From NCBI GenBank assembly GCA_945866165.1, contig CAMBGO010000023.1, positions 1-17,841 of the forward strand: a stretch of DNA of 17,841 nucleotides, given 5' to 3'. Positions 7,566-15,702 of this stretch are shown one piece after another; within the stretch, counting starts at the first letter, position 1; every line of letters begins with the position of its first letter. This stretch comes from Chitinophaga pinensis (GTDB taxonomy: Bacteria; Bacteroidota; Bacteroidia; Chitinophagales; Chitinophagaceae). The translations under genes and the position numbers were made by a program. Under the pieces are notes generated by a model. It was not told the DNA's origin. It ran no database searches and saw nothing but the letters and a program-made list of their open reading frames with translations.

Positions 7566-8333
7566 CTACGCACGTCCTTGCATTGCAGCAAGCATGTTTC
7601 CATAAACGCTGTTAAGACTTCCAAGGTTCTTAGCAAGCAAAGCGATTTGTTCTTGTGTTTTCTTTGCATCCTCAACGCTATTCTGCATGTTTTGGGCTAC
7701 TTGACCCAATTTTTCATAAAATGAATTCATGGCTTTAATATGACTTCCTGAACCCTCAAGTTCCATTTCATACATTTTATTTAGTGAACCCATATTTTTA
7801 GTAAGGTTTTGAACTTGTTGGCTAAATGCTTCAGATCCTTCGGTTGCCTTGTTGAAGGTTTGTAATGAATTAGCAGCATTAGAATAGGCCTCCTTTACAT
7901 TCTGAAGAGCCGCAGTAGCCTCTTTTGTTTTGTTAGTATATTCAACGGTTGCTGCACTTACATCCCCCATGGCAGACATACTTTGAACTGTGCTGTTGAA
8001 CTTTGAAAAACTTTCGTTTAATTTTTTGAGATTATCCTGACTGATTTCCTGTTCAATAGTATCCTTCAACATATCAAAACCTGGCGTGCTTGAATTTTTT
8101 CCAAGTCCGTTTTCAAGGGTTTTACCTAAATCAGCCAATGGATCTTTTGGATGATAAAATGCATAGATAATGAATATTGCTGCTTCAGTTAGCAACCCAA
8201 CAGTAAGCATAAAATCCGCGTAAGACTTATGAAGAATCTTTGCCCAAGCACCAAAAATAACAACTGCAGCACCTATGCTTACAACTGCATTTACAATTTT
8301 GTCTTTGTCGAACTTTTGATTTTTGTCTGCCAT
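7566..8333 (-). CDS. gldL: Gliding motility / type IX secretion protein GldL (PorL)
   Basis: GldL is the inner-membrane stator-like component that conducts protons and drives GldM. Two helices lie at about 13-34 (IVNAVVSIGAAVVIFGAWAKI) and 40-60 (FMLTVGLLTEAAIFIIYAF). Lys32 and His35 at the end of the first and Glu50 in the second match the charged membrane residues known to matter in Flavobacterium johnsoniae GldL. The loop between the helices is about four residues shorter here than in that protein. After a proline-rich turn (HPKDP), residues 75-255 form a long cytoplasmic coiled-coil region. It contains two copies of an L-x-KN-x-GSLN-x-x-Y element near residues 177 and 233. At 255 residues the length is normal. 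It sits 62 bases downstream of gldK in the same transcription unit. Confidence 0.96.
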   Translation of the reverse strand: MADKNQKFDKDKIVNAVVSIGAAVVIFGAWAKILHKSYADFMLTVGLLTEAAIFIIYAFYHPKDPLADLGKTLENGLGKNSSTPGFDMLKDTIEQEISQDNLKKLNESFSKFNSTVQSMSAMGDVSAATVEYTNKTKEATAALQNVKEAYSNAANSLQTFNKATEGSEAFSQQVQNLTKNMGSLNKMYEMELEGSGSHIKAMNSFYEKLGQVAQNMQNSVEDAKKTQEQIALLAKNLGSLNSVYGNMLAAMQGRA

Positions 8334-8395
8334 AAATAATGATTTAAGGGATTCTCTTTAGTTTTGATAAAATTTCTTAACGATTTTGAGTGGTG

Positions 8396-9679
8396 TTATT
8401 TTTTTGAAGGTACAGGTGGCAGGTCTATTACACACCTAAAACCAATATAAGATTTTGTTGTATCCTGATATTCATAGTTTCTACTGCTTGTTTGAAGAAA
8501 ATAGCCAACGTCTTTCCAACTTCCACCACGAACAACTTTTCTCTTCATTCTTGGCGCCTCGTTATCATTAGCAGTAAATCTGATATCTGGATTCATATCA
8601 TGCTGAAAATTGTAAGCACCCTCATAATATAAAGAAGATGTCCACTCTGCAACATTTCCGGCCATATTATACAACCCGAAATCATTAGGCCAATATGCAT
8701 CTGCACGCACTGTATAGAACCCGCCATCCTCAGGATAATTGCCCCTTCCAGGCTTAAAATTGGCAAGCAAACACCCTTTTTTATTTCTTAAATATGGACC
8801 TCCCCATGGATAAGGCACTTGAGATCGTCCGCCGCGTGCTGCAAACTCCCACTCTGCTTCTGTTGGTAATCTGAAGTCTGACTCTTGCATTCGTTTTTTA
8901 GACTCTAAAAATGCATTAAAATACATGCTTCTCCACTCGCAAAAGGCAGAAGCTTGTTTCCAGCTAACACCTACAATTGGGTAGTTTCCGTATGCAGGAT
9001 GTGAATAATATTTTTTTGACATCGGCTCATTATACGAATAGGTGAAGTCGCGAATCCAAACCAATGTATCTGGATAAATTTGCGTATCCCTTTTTACGAT
9101 GAAATTCGATCTTGGCTTATTAGAATTTGACCTTTGAGCAGCCTCTTTATAATTGAATACTTCTGAATGAAAAACTATTTTATAGGCATCAAACTCCTTT
9201 TTCCCATTAATACGATTTTCTGGGGTCACCATTAAAACACTCAACTGCTCTTGAATTTTAGGGTCTGACCATTTAATTGTTTTAGCCTTTGTCCAATCAA
9301 CCAAGTCCACGTCATCAGGACCTTTTTTAACATATTTCAATAGGGTTGAAGCAATTGAATCTCTAACCCAATTTACAAACTGACGATATTCGTTGTTTGT
9401 TATTTCAGTTGCATCCATCCAAAAACCGTTGATAGATACTTGTTTGTTTCTTGCAGTAAAAGAATAGCTGATATCTTCATCACTAGGACCCATATGAAAG
9501 GTTCCTGAAGGCACATAAACCATTCCAAAAGGTTTGGGAGTTACATATTTACTAATTCCTGTACCAACCCCATGCAACTGACCATCTTGAATAGTAGATG
9601 ATTTGGAGCTCTTTCCACAGCCAGCGGATGCGAGAAAAATCGCTAAAAATCCAAACATTCCAAAATAGCGGTTTGACAT
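8396..9679 (-). CDS. gldK: Gliding motility / type IX secretion lipoprotein GldK (PorK)
   Basis: GldK is an outer-membrane lipoprotein that forms the T9SS periplasmic ring with GldN. The 427-residue chain has a lipoprotein signal peptide with lipobox ASAGC (Cys21) followed by a Ser/Lys-rich linker. From about residue 50 it adopts the formylglycine-generating-enzyme (SUMF1) fold: MVYVPSGTFHMG, FWMDATEITNNEYRQFVNW, YPIVGVSWKQASAFCEW, RLPTEAEWEFAARGG, NMAGNVAEWTSS and RKVVRGGSW, ending in IGFRC. The paired catalytic cysteines that true formylglycine enzymes carry between the RGGSW and GFRC motifs are absent, so it is structural and not an enzyme. A long insert at about 110-220 is usual for GldK. 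It starts the gldKLMN unit. No porP/sprF-like gene precedes it here; yyaL does. Confidence 0.95.
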   Translation of the reverse strand: MSNRYFGMFGFLAIFLASAGCGKSSKSSTIQDGQLHGVGTGISKYVTPKPFGMVYVPSGTFHMGPSDEDISYSFTARNKQVSINGFWMDATEITNNEYRQFVNWVRDSIASTLLKYVKKGPDDVDLVDWTKAKTIKWSDPKIQEQLSVLMVTPENRINGKKEFDAYKIVFHSEVFNYKEAAQRSNSNKPRSNFIVKRDTQIYPDTLVWIRDFTYSYNEPMSKKYYSHPAYGNYPIVGVSWKQASAFCEWRSMYFNAFLESKKRMQESDFRLPTEAEWEFAARGGRSQVPYPWGGPYLRNKKGCLLANFKPGRGNYPEDGGFYTVRADAYWPNDFGLYNMAGNVAEWTSSLYYEGAYNFQHDMNPDIRFTANDNEAPRMKRKVVRGGSWKDVGYFLQTSSRNYEYQDTTKSYIGFRCVIDLPPVPSKK

Positions 9680-9707
9680 AATATTAAATTACAGATAAAC
9701 GTGGTAA

Positions 9708-9715
9708 CAAATATA
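9708..9715 (-). promoter_or_regulatory. Probable -7 element of the gldKLMN promoter
   Basis: On the minus strand these bases read TATATTTG, a full match to the Bacteroidota -7 consensus TAnnTTTG, 28 bases before the gldK start codon; the implied leader is about 25 bases. No TTTG or TTG is found 17-23 bases further upstream, so the -33 half is missing or replaced by an activator. None of gldL, gldM or gldN has such a box in its short gap, consistent with one promoter for all four. Confidence 0.45.
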
Positions 9716-9832
9716 AATCAAATAATCATACTAATTTTTCTCATAACTAGTTAATAATCTAAATTTTAACAAGCTTGAAACACCTCTATAACATTCTTTT
9801 AAGCTCTACCGTTACGCAAAAAGCAAGCTAGC

Positions 9833-11887
9833 TTATTTTATTGCATTAAAAAGGGCATCTTCGTCATAAAAGGGTTTTCTACATGTATAATCTTTACATA
9901 AATAGTATGATATTGATTCATTAGGATACTTACCTCTCATCAATGGATAATTCTCGTTATTCATTTCGGATGTCATGAATACTTTGTTTGGAAGGAATTT
10001 CCTCAAAAACTGGAAGCCTGCGCTATTGGCAGACTTACCGAGAATAACAATTTCATTGGTGCCATGAAACTGCTCAATGATCAATTTTGACCAAACCCCA
10101 TTTGACAAAGGATGACTAATTGATTGTTCCCTTATGAATTCAATCATTGTTTCGGATCGCTTGATTTTATCACTATCATTCGTCAATATCCCTACCCTAC
10201 GTAAGTTACCAGCCATAACTGCATTCCCAGAGGGCAGTGCCCCATCATACAAATCCTTTTTCCTGACTAATATATCATGTTGAAATTTAGGTGTGAAATA
10301 ATAATGCAAGCCCTGATCATCACTGAAATTTTCATCAATATAATTCATCAAGGATAAGGCCTGCTCTAGATAAACCAAGTCTCCAGTTGGTTCATATATA
10401 TCTATTAATGCGTGGCATAACAATGCCAGGTCATCTAGAAATGCATTGATTTTGGCATGCCCATGTTTATAGGTGTGTCTCCATTGTTTTGCAACAGGGT
10501 CAAAAAAGGTATTGATTAAAAAAGAAATATTTTTTTTAGCTAGTTCCATTAGAGAAGGATCCGAAAAAGTAACTGCAGCCTTGGTAAGCGCCTGGTTCAT
10601 TAATGCATTCCAACCCAATAAAATCTTATCGTCAGTAATTGGCCTTTCCCTTAGTGATCTAATAGCCAATAATTTATTAATTGAACTTGCAATCAAATCA
10701 GCTGCTTCTTTCTCATCTAGTCTGAAAGATAACCTCCATTCCTCAAAGTCCATAACAAGCCTTGGAATATTAATTCCCTCCCAATTGCCTTCTTTACGAA
10801 TATCAAAATACTTGGCTATTGATGATGCATCATCACCCAATACAGCATGAAATTCTTCATAGGTCCATGTATAAAATTTTCCCTCTACCCCTTCACTATC
10901 AGCATCAATAGCTGAGTAAAAAGCAGCTTCATCTGTCATCATCTCTCGCCTTATAAAATCAATGGTTTGATAGATGACTTTCTTGAAATCTTGATCGCCA
11001 GTTAGCTGAAACGCCTCCGCCATAACAATTGTTAACAAGGCATTGTCGTAGGTCATCTTTTCGAAATGGGGTGCTAGCCATTCCTTATCAGTTGAATACC
11101 TACAAAAACCGCCCCCAACCTGATCATAAATTCCACCTCGCATCATCTTTTTAAGACTTAACAGTGCTTGTTTGAATGCTGTTTCATTGCCAAAAAAATA
11201 ATAGCACCTGAATAAATAACTTATAGTAAAAGTTTGAGGAAATTTAGGAGAATTGCCAAACCCGCCTTCAACCTGATCTGCCGCACCCATTATTCTTTCG
11301 AACATGCGTTCAAGATCACTCTTGGAAAATTGATTGTCAGAAGAATCATTGATAATAGAACGTGTTTCAAAATCAAAAGTATTAGCGCTATTCAAATGAT
11401 TGAACAAGTTGTTTGCCTGCTCTTCTATTTCTTGTCTTCGTGTTACAAAGGCATTGCTAATTTGCATTAGCAAATCCTTCCAAGAAATTCTGTTTTGATA
11501 TTGTATTGGAGGATAATAAGTGCCACCATAAAACGGCCTGCCATCTGGGGTTAAAAACATATTCAATGGCCAACCGCCATGCCCACTAATAGCTATAAGT
11601 GCATCCATAAAGAGGTGGTCTAAGTCCGGCCTTTCCTCTCTATCCACCTTTATACAAATGAAATATTTATTCATCAGTAAAGCGGTCTGCACATCCTCAA
11701 AACTCTCATGCTCCATCACATGACACCAGTGACACGCTGCATATCCAATGCTTATTAAAATGGGTTTGTTTTCATCCACTGCCTTTTGTAATGCTTCAGG
11801 CCCCCATGGATACCAATCAACAGGATTATTTGCATGTTGAAGTAAGTAAGGACTTGTTTCCTGGCCCAGTCTGTTTTGGTTTGGCAT
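9833..11887 (-). CDS. YyaL/SSP411 (SPATA20) family protein: thioredoxin-like DUF255 plus (alpha/alpha)6-barrel domain
   Basis: This 684-residue protein matches the usual length of the family. Residues 1-165 form a thioredoxin-like domain with the family signature SPYLLQHANNPVDWYPWG at 12-29, the CxxC motif Cys52-His-Trp-Cys55 within GYAACHWCHVMEHESF, and GGWPLNMFLTPDGRPFYGGTYYP. The remainder resembles N-acylglucosamine 2-epimerase-like glycosidase barrels, with the conserved GGIYDQVGGGFCRYSTD and HFEKMTYDNALL blocks. The family is cytosolic and widely conserved; its biochemical activity is unknown to me, though redox or sugar-related roles are proposed from the folds. It begins 41 bases after hemD with no promoter-like box in between, so it is probably cotranscribed with hemD. 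The ATG is preferred because the signature begins almost at once. Confidence 0.93.
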   Translation of the reverse strand: MPNQNRLGQETSPYLLQHANNPVDWYPWGPEALQKAVDENKPILISIGYAACHWCHVMEHESFEDVQTALLMNKYFICIKVDREERPDLDHLFMDALIAISGHGGWPLNMFLTPDGRPFYGGTYYPPIQYQNRISWKDLLMQISNAFVTRRQEIEEQANNLFNHLNSANTFDFETRSIINDSSDNQFSKSDLERMFERIMGAADQVEGGFGNSPKFPQTFTISYLFRCYYFFGNETAFKQALLSLKKMMRGGIYDQVGGGFCRYSTDKEWLAPHFEKMTYDNALLTIVMAEAFQLTGDQDFKKVIYQTIDFIRREMMTDEAAFYSAIDADSEGVEGKFYTWTYEEFHAVLGDDASSIAKYFDIRKEGNWEGINIPRLVMDFEEWRLSFRLDEKEAADLIASSINKLLAIRSLRERPITDDKILLGWNALMNQALTKAAVTFSDPSLMELAKKNISFLINTFFDPVAKQWRHTYKHGHAKINAFLDDLALLCHALIDIYEPTGDLVYLEQALSLMNYIDENFSDDQGLHYYFTPKFQHDILVRKKDLYDGALPSGNAVMAGNLRRVGILTNDSDKIKRSETMIEFIREQSISHPLSNGVWSKLIIEQFHGTNEIVILGKSANSAGFQFLRKFLPNKVFMTSEMNNENYPLMRGKYPNESISYYLCKDYTCRKPFYDEDALFNAIK

Positions 11888-11927
11888 TTATTTATCCTGG
11901 CCTTCCAGAATTGATTTTAAAGTAAGC

Positions 11928-12731
11928 TTACTTAGATTTTACCTTGCTGGCGCTCAAAAATTTCTCCAATGCTGCAACCATAGAGGGGGCTTGGGGATCA
12001 GGGGCTTTAATGTGAAGACTTAGACCAGCATCTTCAACGGCCTTTGAAGTATTTCCTCCGAATGCACCAATGAAAGTGCCATTTTGAGTGAAACCCGGAA
12101 AATTTTCTATGAGACTCTTAACACCGCTTGGCGTGAAGAAACATATAACATCAAAATCTTTTGAAGACAACTCAGACCTTATATCATTACTAATCGTCTT
12201 GTACAAATAAGGAGTTGCATATTCACAAGAGCTGTTTTTTAACCACCCTACAATTTCATTATCCTGCTGGTTCTCTGAACAGGGGTAAACAAAACGTTCA
12301 TTTTCTTTATGCTTACTAATCACATCAAATAAGCCCTTGTTGGTTCCATCAGCACTAAAAAAAACCTTTCGCTTTCTATATAAAATAAACTTTTGTAGGT
12401 AGAGGGCTACAGATTCACTAATACAGAAATACTTGGTATCAGGGGATATAACCAATTTAATTTCTTCACAAATCCGGAAGAAATGGTCAATTGCATTCTT
12501 ACTGGTTAAAATAACGGATGAATAACTTACTATGTCGATTTTCTGTTTCCTGAAATCTTTGGAAAGTATTCCTTCTAGCTTTATGAAAGGGATGAAATCC
12601 ATTTCAACATTGTGCTTTCGAGCAAGTTCGAAATAAGGTGATTTGGGTGATTCCGGCTTGGGCTGAGTAATCAGAATTTTTTTTACACCTATCTTTTCAC
12701 CAGCAGCTGATTTGTTACCGTTTTTAATCAT
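11928..12731 (-). CDS. hemD: Uroporphyrinogen-III synthase (divergent Bacteroidota type)
   Basis: HemD closes hydroxymethylbilane into uroporphyrinogen III, with inversion of ring D, on the way to heme and corrins. The protein shows the two alternating alpha/beta domains of the family. The N-terminal strand is KKILITQPKPES, with the FDFIPFIKLE-like strand MDFIPFIKL nearby. SSVILTSKNAIDHFF follows, then a linker containing RFVYPCSENQQD, and the C-terminal signature FDVICFFTPSGVKSL, GTFIGAFGGNTSKAVEDAGL and the final APDPQAPSMVAALEKFL. HemD is poorly conserved, so recognition rests on these motifs. A TTG at 12737 would add two residues; I chose the ATG at 12731 (267 residues). A strong promoter match lies just upstream, and yyaL follows after 40 bases. 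Confidence 0.88.
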   Translation of the reverse strand: MIKNGNKSAAGEKIGVKKILITQPKPESPKSPYFELARKHNVEMDFIPFIKLEGILSKDFRKQKIDIVSYSSVILTSKNAIDHFFRICEEIKLVISPDTKYFCISESVALYLQKFILYRKRKVFFSADGTNKGLFDVISKHKENERFVYPCSENQQDNEIVGWLKNSSCEYATPYLYKTISNDIRSELSSKDFDVICFFTPSGVKSLIENFPGFTQNGTFIGAFGGNTSKAVEDAGLSLHIKAPDPQAPSMVAALEKFLSASKVKSK

Positions 12732-12751
12732 GTCCAATCAGAGATATTTTG

Positions 12752-12781
12752 CAAAATTAATCATTATTTTCTTTAAACAAA
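12752..12781 (-). promoter_or_regulatory. Bacteroidota-type promoter of hemD-yyaL
   Basis: On the minus strand TTTG (12781-12778) is followed after 18 bases by TAATTTTG (12759-12752), a complete match to the TTTG / TAnnTTTG (-33 / -7) consensus of the primary sigma factor of this phylum. The expected transcript starts near 12748, leaving a leader of about 16 bases before the ATG at 12731. This is the best promoter match in the window. Confidence 0.65.
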
Positions 12782-12828
12782 AAATGAAAAATTAGAGAAA
12801 GGTTGTATAAAACAACTATATGTCACTT

Positions 12829-12863
12829 ATTTCTAAAACAAATCGACACAAAATTTTAGAAAT
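12829..12863. repeat. Inverted repeat between the DUF4271 gene and hemD
   Basis: ATTTCTAAAA (12829-12838) and TTTTAGAAAT (12854-12863) are perfect 10-base arms with a 15-base loop, lying 17 bases past the stop codon of the DUF4271 gene. It may form a weak, AT-rich terminator for that gene or be a two-site operator upstream of the hemD promoter. There is no long T-run on the minus strand after the hairpin. The rest of this 148-base gap holds only the hemD promoter. Confidence 0.4.
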
Positions 12864-12879
12864 GCATGAAAGGCTCCCT

Positions 12880-13857
12880 TCATAGAAAGCCATTTAACAA
12901 GACTGCTGAATTCTCTTGCAAAAATTTTAAAACCACCAGAGTTGGTAACATTTCAAGTGAAAGAAACCCAATCATAAACTCAGGCAAACCAATTTTAAAA
13001 GGCTGGCTAAAAATAAGAAATGCATTTACAACCCTTACTAATAATAAACCAATCAGCACAACAATGGAAAGGGTGAAAACAACTCCAGAAAAACCATCTA
13101 TTCCAAATGCCATAAATGCAGAAGAAACCAAAAGTATAAGGCCCATGGCTTTGTTAACCAAGGACAAATATGAAAAATAATGATCGAAAATGCTCTTTTG
13201 TTTGAATAACCACCCACAGAGTTGTAAAAATAAAAACTTAAAAAGATAAAAAATTGTAATCACCAATGCACATGATAAAATAAAACCAATTGGATTCAAT
13301 CTATTGTAACCATATATCTTGCTCAGTGTAAAATATATAAAAAATGAAGATGAAAAAACAAACAGGATGTTCATCATTAGCGAAGGAATACTTGTATTGA
13401 GCTTCGTTTCCCTAGACTTATCCTGAGTAGATCCTTTTCTAAACAAAAGGCTAAGAATAACTTTTATATATTCAGGTGATATAGAAAGGATGGATGCCAA
13501 AAAAAGAAATAACATAACGTAACTATAAAAAAGCCAATCTAATGCTGACCTCAACTTGATTGTCAATACCCTTGAAGCGATTCCAGGCAAGGTCTTGAAA
13601 TACATAGACTCTGCAATAAATGAAGTTACTGCCTTTCCGTAGACACTTTTTTGTATTGGTTTTTTAAAAAGATTTAGTTGCTCTGTTGAAACTGGACGGT
13701 GTGAAATAATAAAATCCTTGCGGATAGAATCTGCCTTTAATGAGTCAATATTAAAAGCATTAACATTCCTTACCTCAACGAAACTATCCTGAGAGAAAAG
13801 GCCTGTAGATAAAATCAACAGGAGTGCTGTAAAAAATTGGTAGATTGTAATACGCAT
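12880..13857 (-). CDS. DUF4271 family polytopic membrane protein
   Basis: This 325-residue protein starts with a cleavable signal sequence (ends near GLFSQ, residue 23). A soluble periplasmic segment of about 65 residues follows. About six membrane helices come next, including ALDWLFYSYVMLFLFLASIL, a segment at SLMMNILFVFSSSFFIYFTL, FILSCALVITIFYLFKFLFL, NKAMGLILLVSSAFMAFGI, a helix at VVFTLSIVVLIGLLLVRVV, and a last one at FMIGFLSLEMLPTLVVLKFL. The order DWLFY, GWLF and the final FLSLEMLPTLVVLK resembles DUF4271, a family I know only from Bacteroidota, where it is often beside hemD. Function is unknown; no catalytic residues stand out. It lies 37 bases downstream of the BamA-like gene and upstream of hemD, so an envelope or heme-related role is possible, but only by context. 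Confidence 0.82.
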   Translation of the reverse strand: MRITIYQFFTALLLILSTGLFSQDSFVEVRNVNAFNIDSLKADSIRKDFIISHRPVSTEQLNLFKKPIQKSVYGKAVTSFIAESMYFKTLPGIASRVLTIKLRSALDWLFYSYVMLFLFLASILSISPEYIKVILSLLFRKGSTQDKSRETKLNTSIPSLMMNILFVFSSSFFIYFTLSKIYGYNRLNPIGFILSCALVITIFYLFKFLFLQLCGWLFKQKSIFDHYFSYLSLVNKAMGLILLVSSAFMAFGIDGFSGVVFTLSIVVLIGLLLVRVVNAFLIFSQPFKIGLPEFMIGFLSLEMLPTLVVLKFLQENSAVLLNGFL

Positions 13858-13865
13858 TACAATAG

Positions 13866-13873
13866 CAAAATTA
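13866..13873 (-). promoter_or_regulatory. Possible -7 element before the DUF4271 gene
   Basis: The minus strand reads TAATTTTG, identical to the -7 box of hemD, in the 37-base gap after the BamA-like gene. It is only 8 bases from the ATG at 13857, which would give a leader of about 5 bases. No -33 partner is visible at the proper distance, so cotranscription from upstream remains equally possible. Confidence 0.3.
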
Positions 13874-13894
13874 TCCCTTTATATAATTGAAAAA

Positions 13895-15700
13895 TTAAAA
13901 CAAGCTCACAAAACCAAAATGAATCTTTGACTCCCTAAAATTAACCGAGCTTGTTGGCTGTTTACCCACCGCATAGGCTAGTTTGAATAATCCTGATTTG
14001 GTTTCAAAACTCAATCCCAGCCCTATTCCAAAGAAATTTCCCTTGAAGTTGTTTTCCAAAGCCCTTCGTTGAATATTTGCCCCGTCTAAAAAGGTAAAAA
14101 GATACGAGGCAGGACCAATTAGGTATCTATACTCAATTGATGCAATGAAATATTGACTTGCAAAAATGCTTTCCTCATCAAATCCCCGAAGGGTATTGAT
14201 CCCACCAACTTGAAACAATTCATTTGTCAGTGACTTTTCTGTTTGAATTAATCCGGCTTTGATGGCTGACTTAATAGTTGACTGTCGTCCTAATTTACTG
14301 TAATAGTCGACTTTACCTGATGTACGAAATTGAGAACTATTTGGTGGAATAGTATCATAAAGCGTTTTAAAGTTAAAGGGCTTTCCAAACTGATCCTGCT
14401 GTATTGATATGATGGCATTATTTTTTTGAATGTTGCGTATGCCTCCGGCAAACCGAAAATTCCATTCCAATCCAGAGCGGGGGTTAAAATTATCATCCGT
14501 GCCATTAAATCCCATCTCCAACCCTATATTTCGATTTGAAAAATCCAAGTACCCAGGCAATTTTTTTGTTGACTTTATCAGATTAGTATCAATATCCAAT
14601 AGGCTACTGGTAAATTGTTGGAAAAATAGCTTTGCAGTGTACTGGTTTGAAATAGCATATTGCAATCCTATTCTAGTATTGATTGTGAGAAAACTAGAAT
14701 CTTTTTTCAATAAGTTGAATTGAAAATCAATACCTGCGTTTGAGTTAAACAGGTATGGCTTTTGAAATCCGATTTGCAAGCGGGGTGATTGAACCTGTAT
14801 CTGTTGCCAACTCAAAGAAATCATTTCACCGCCACCAAATGAATTTCGAAGTTGCATATCTGCTTCTCCTGTCAACAACAATTTACTACGAAGCTGGCTG
14901 TTGGATGGCATAAGTCCTGCCAACAAACTAATTTGGCTACTTCGCTTCGTTTCTAGATTAAGGTTAAGGGCTGACCCTGTGCCATACATTAAAATATCCC
15001 AGGGTTTAGACTCCTGAAAGAAGCTCGATTGAGCAATACGTTTGGACAATCCGTTCAAAATGGATTTTTTATAAATGGAACCGGGTTCTATGTTCAAATA
15101 CTTTGCAAGAAAATTTTTTTGAAACCGTACATTACCATTAACAACTATACTATCAATATGATACAATGGTCCTTTAAATACACTTAACATTGCATTTAGA
15201 TTACTACCATCAAAAAAACTACTGTCAAATTTTACTGCAGCAAAAGGATAACCATTGTTTTCATAAAAATCAAGGATGCGTTCTTTCAACTCAATCAATT
15301 TTGCAGGTTCAATTAAGATACCTTTTGAAAATTCACTCTCCAACCCGAAATTTAATAGCTCAGCAGAAATAACACTATCTACTTTTAGTTGCCCCCATGA
15401 ATATTTTGTACCAAGATGAATCCAGGCAACTGTTTTTATACCAGACTTAACCAAACTATCCAGCGATGCTGCTAGGTAGCCTTGTTTCTGCAACAGTCGA
15501 AGTAATTCTATTTTCAAAAACTGATCGCAGGCCTCAGGAGAATTGAAAAATTGATAACTAACAAGTATGTCTTGACTTACTAACTTATCTTTATCAATAT
15601 CCATTATCAGGAGTTCGTATTTCCCCTGACAGAAGATAGGTTTTGAATAAAAAACAAATGAAATTAACAGGAATAATATGGTGATTGATTTACGCAACAT
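13895..15700 (-). CDS. BamA/TamA family outer-membrane protein (POTRA plus surface-antigen barrel)
   Basis: This 601-residue protein has a Sec signal sequence (hydrophobic to about residue 24). About two or three POTRA-like modules follow to about residue 245; the clearest, at LYHIDSIVVNGNVRFQKNFL, continues with IEPGSIYKKSILNGLSKRI. A C-terminal 16-strand-type Omp85 barrel completes it. The barrel carries the hallmark loop-6 motif within GGINTLRGFDEESIFAS (Arg-Gly-Phe near residues 505-507) and ends in a strand with terminal Phe (HFGFVSLF), the beta-signal of outer-membrane proteins. Omp85 proteins insert or export other proteins across the outer membrane. At 601 residues with fewer POTRA modules than BamA (usually five), this is a TamA-like or accessory member and not the housekeeping BamA. 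It is divergent from hemW, with 35 bases between start codons. Confidence 0.88.
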   Translation of the reverse strand: MLRKSITILFLLISFVFYSKPIFCQGKYELLIMDIDKDKLVSQDILVSYQFFNSPEACDQFLKIELLRLLQKQGYLAASLDSLVKSGIKTVAWIHLGTKYSWGQLKVDSVISAELLNFGLESEFSKGILIEPAKLIELKERILDFYENNGYPFAAVKFDSSFFDGSNLNAMLSVFKGPLYHIDSIVVNGNVRFQKNFLAKYLNIEPGSIYKKSILNGLSKRIAQSSFFQESKPWDILMYGTGSALNLNLETKRSSQISLLAGLMPSNSQLRSKLLLTGEADMQLRNSFGGGEMISLSWQQIQVQSPRLQIGFQKPYLFNSNAGIDFQFNLLKKDSSFLTINTRIGLQYAISNQYTAKLFFQQFTSSLLDIDTNLIKSTKKLPGYLDFSNRNIGLEMGFNGTDDNFNPRSGLEWNFRFAGGIRNIQKNNAIISIQQDQFGKPFNFKTLYDTIPPNSSQFRTSGKVDYYSKLGRQSTIKSAIKAGLIQTEKSLTNELFQVGGINTLRGFDEESIFASQYFIASIEYRYLIGPASYLFTFLDGANIQRRALENNFKGNFFGIGLGLSFETKSGLFKLAYAVGKQPTSSVNFRESKIHFGFVSLF

Positions 15701-15702
15701 TA

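Noticed and set aside
9825..9834. AAGCTAGCTT palindrome at the stop codon of the yyaL-like gene as a terminator
   Set aside because: It is a self-complementary 10-mer with no loop; the only foldable version has a 4-base stem. It does not support a terminator call.
12732..12737. TTG start for hemD two codons upstream
   Set aside because: An ATG is available at 12731, and the extra residues add nothing conserved.
12802..12816. GTTGT-ATAAA-ACAAC hairpin in the hemD upstream region
   Set aside because: A 5-base stem in AT-rich DNA is too short to separate from chance.
12866..13180. 104-codon open frame on the + strand opposite the DUF4271 gene
   Set aside because: It lies entirely antisense to the membrane-protein gene, is Lys/Thr/Asn-rich as expected from the complement of hydrophobic codons, and has no recognisable domain.
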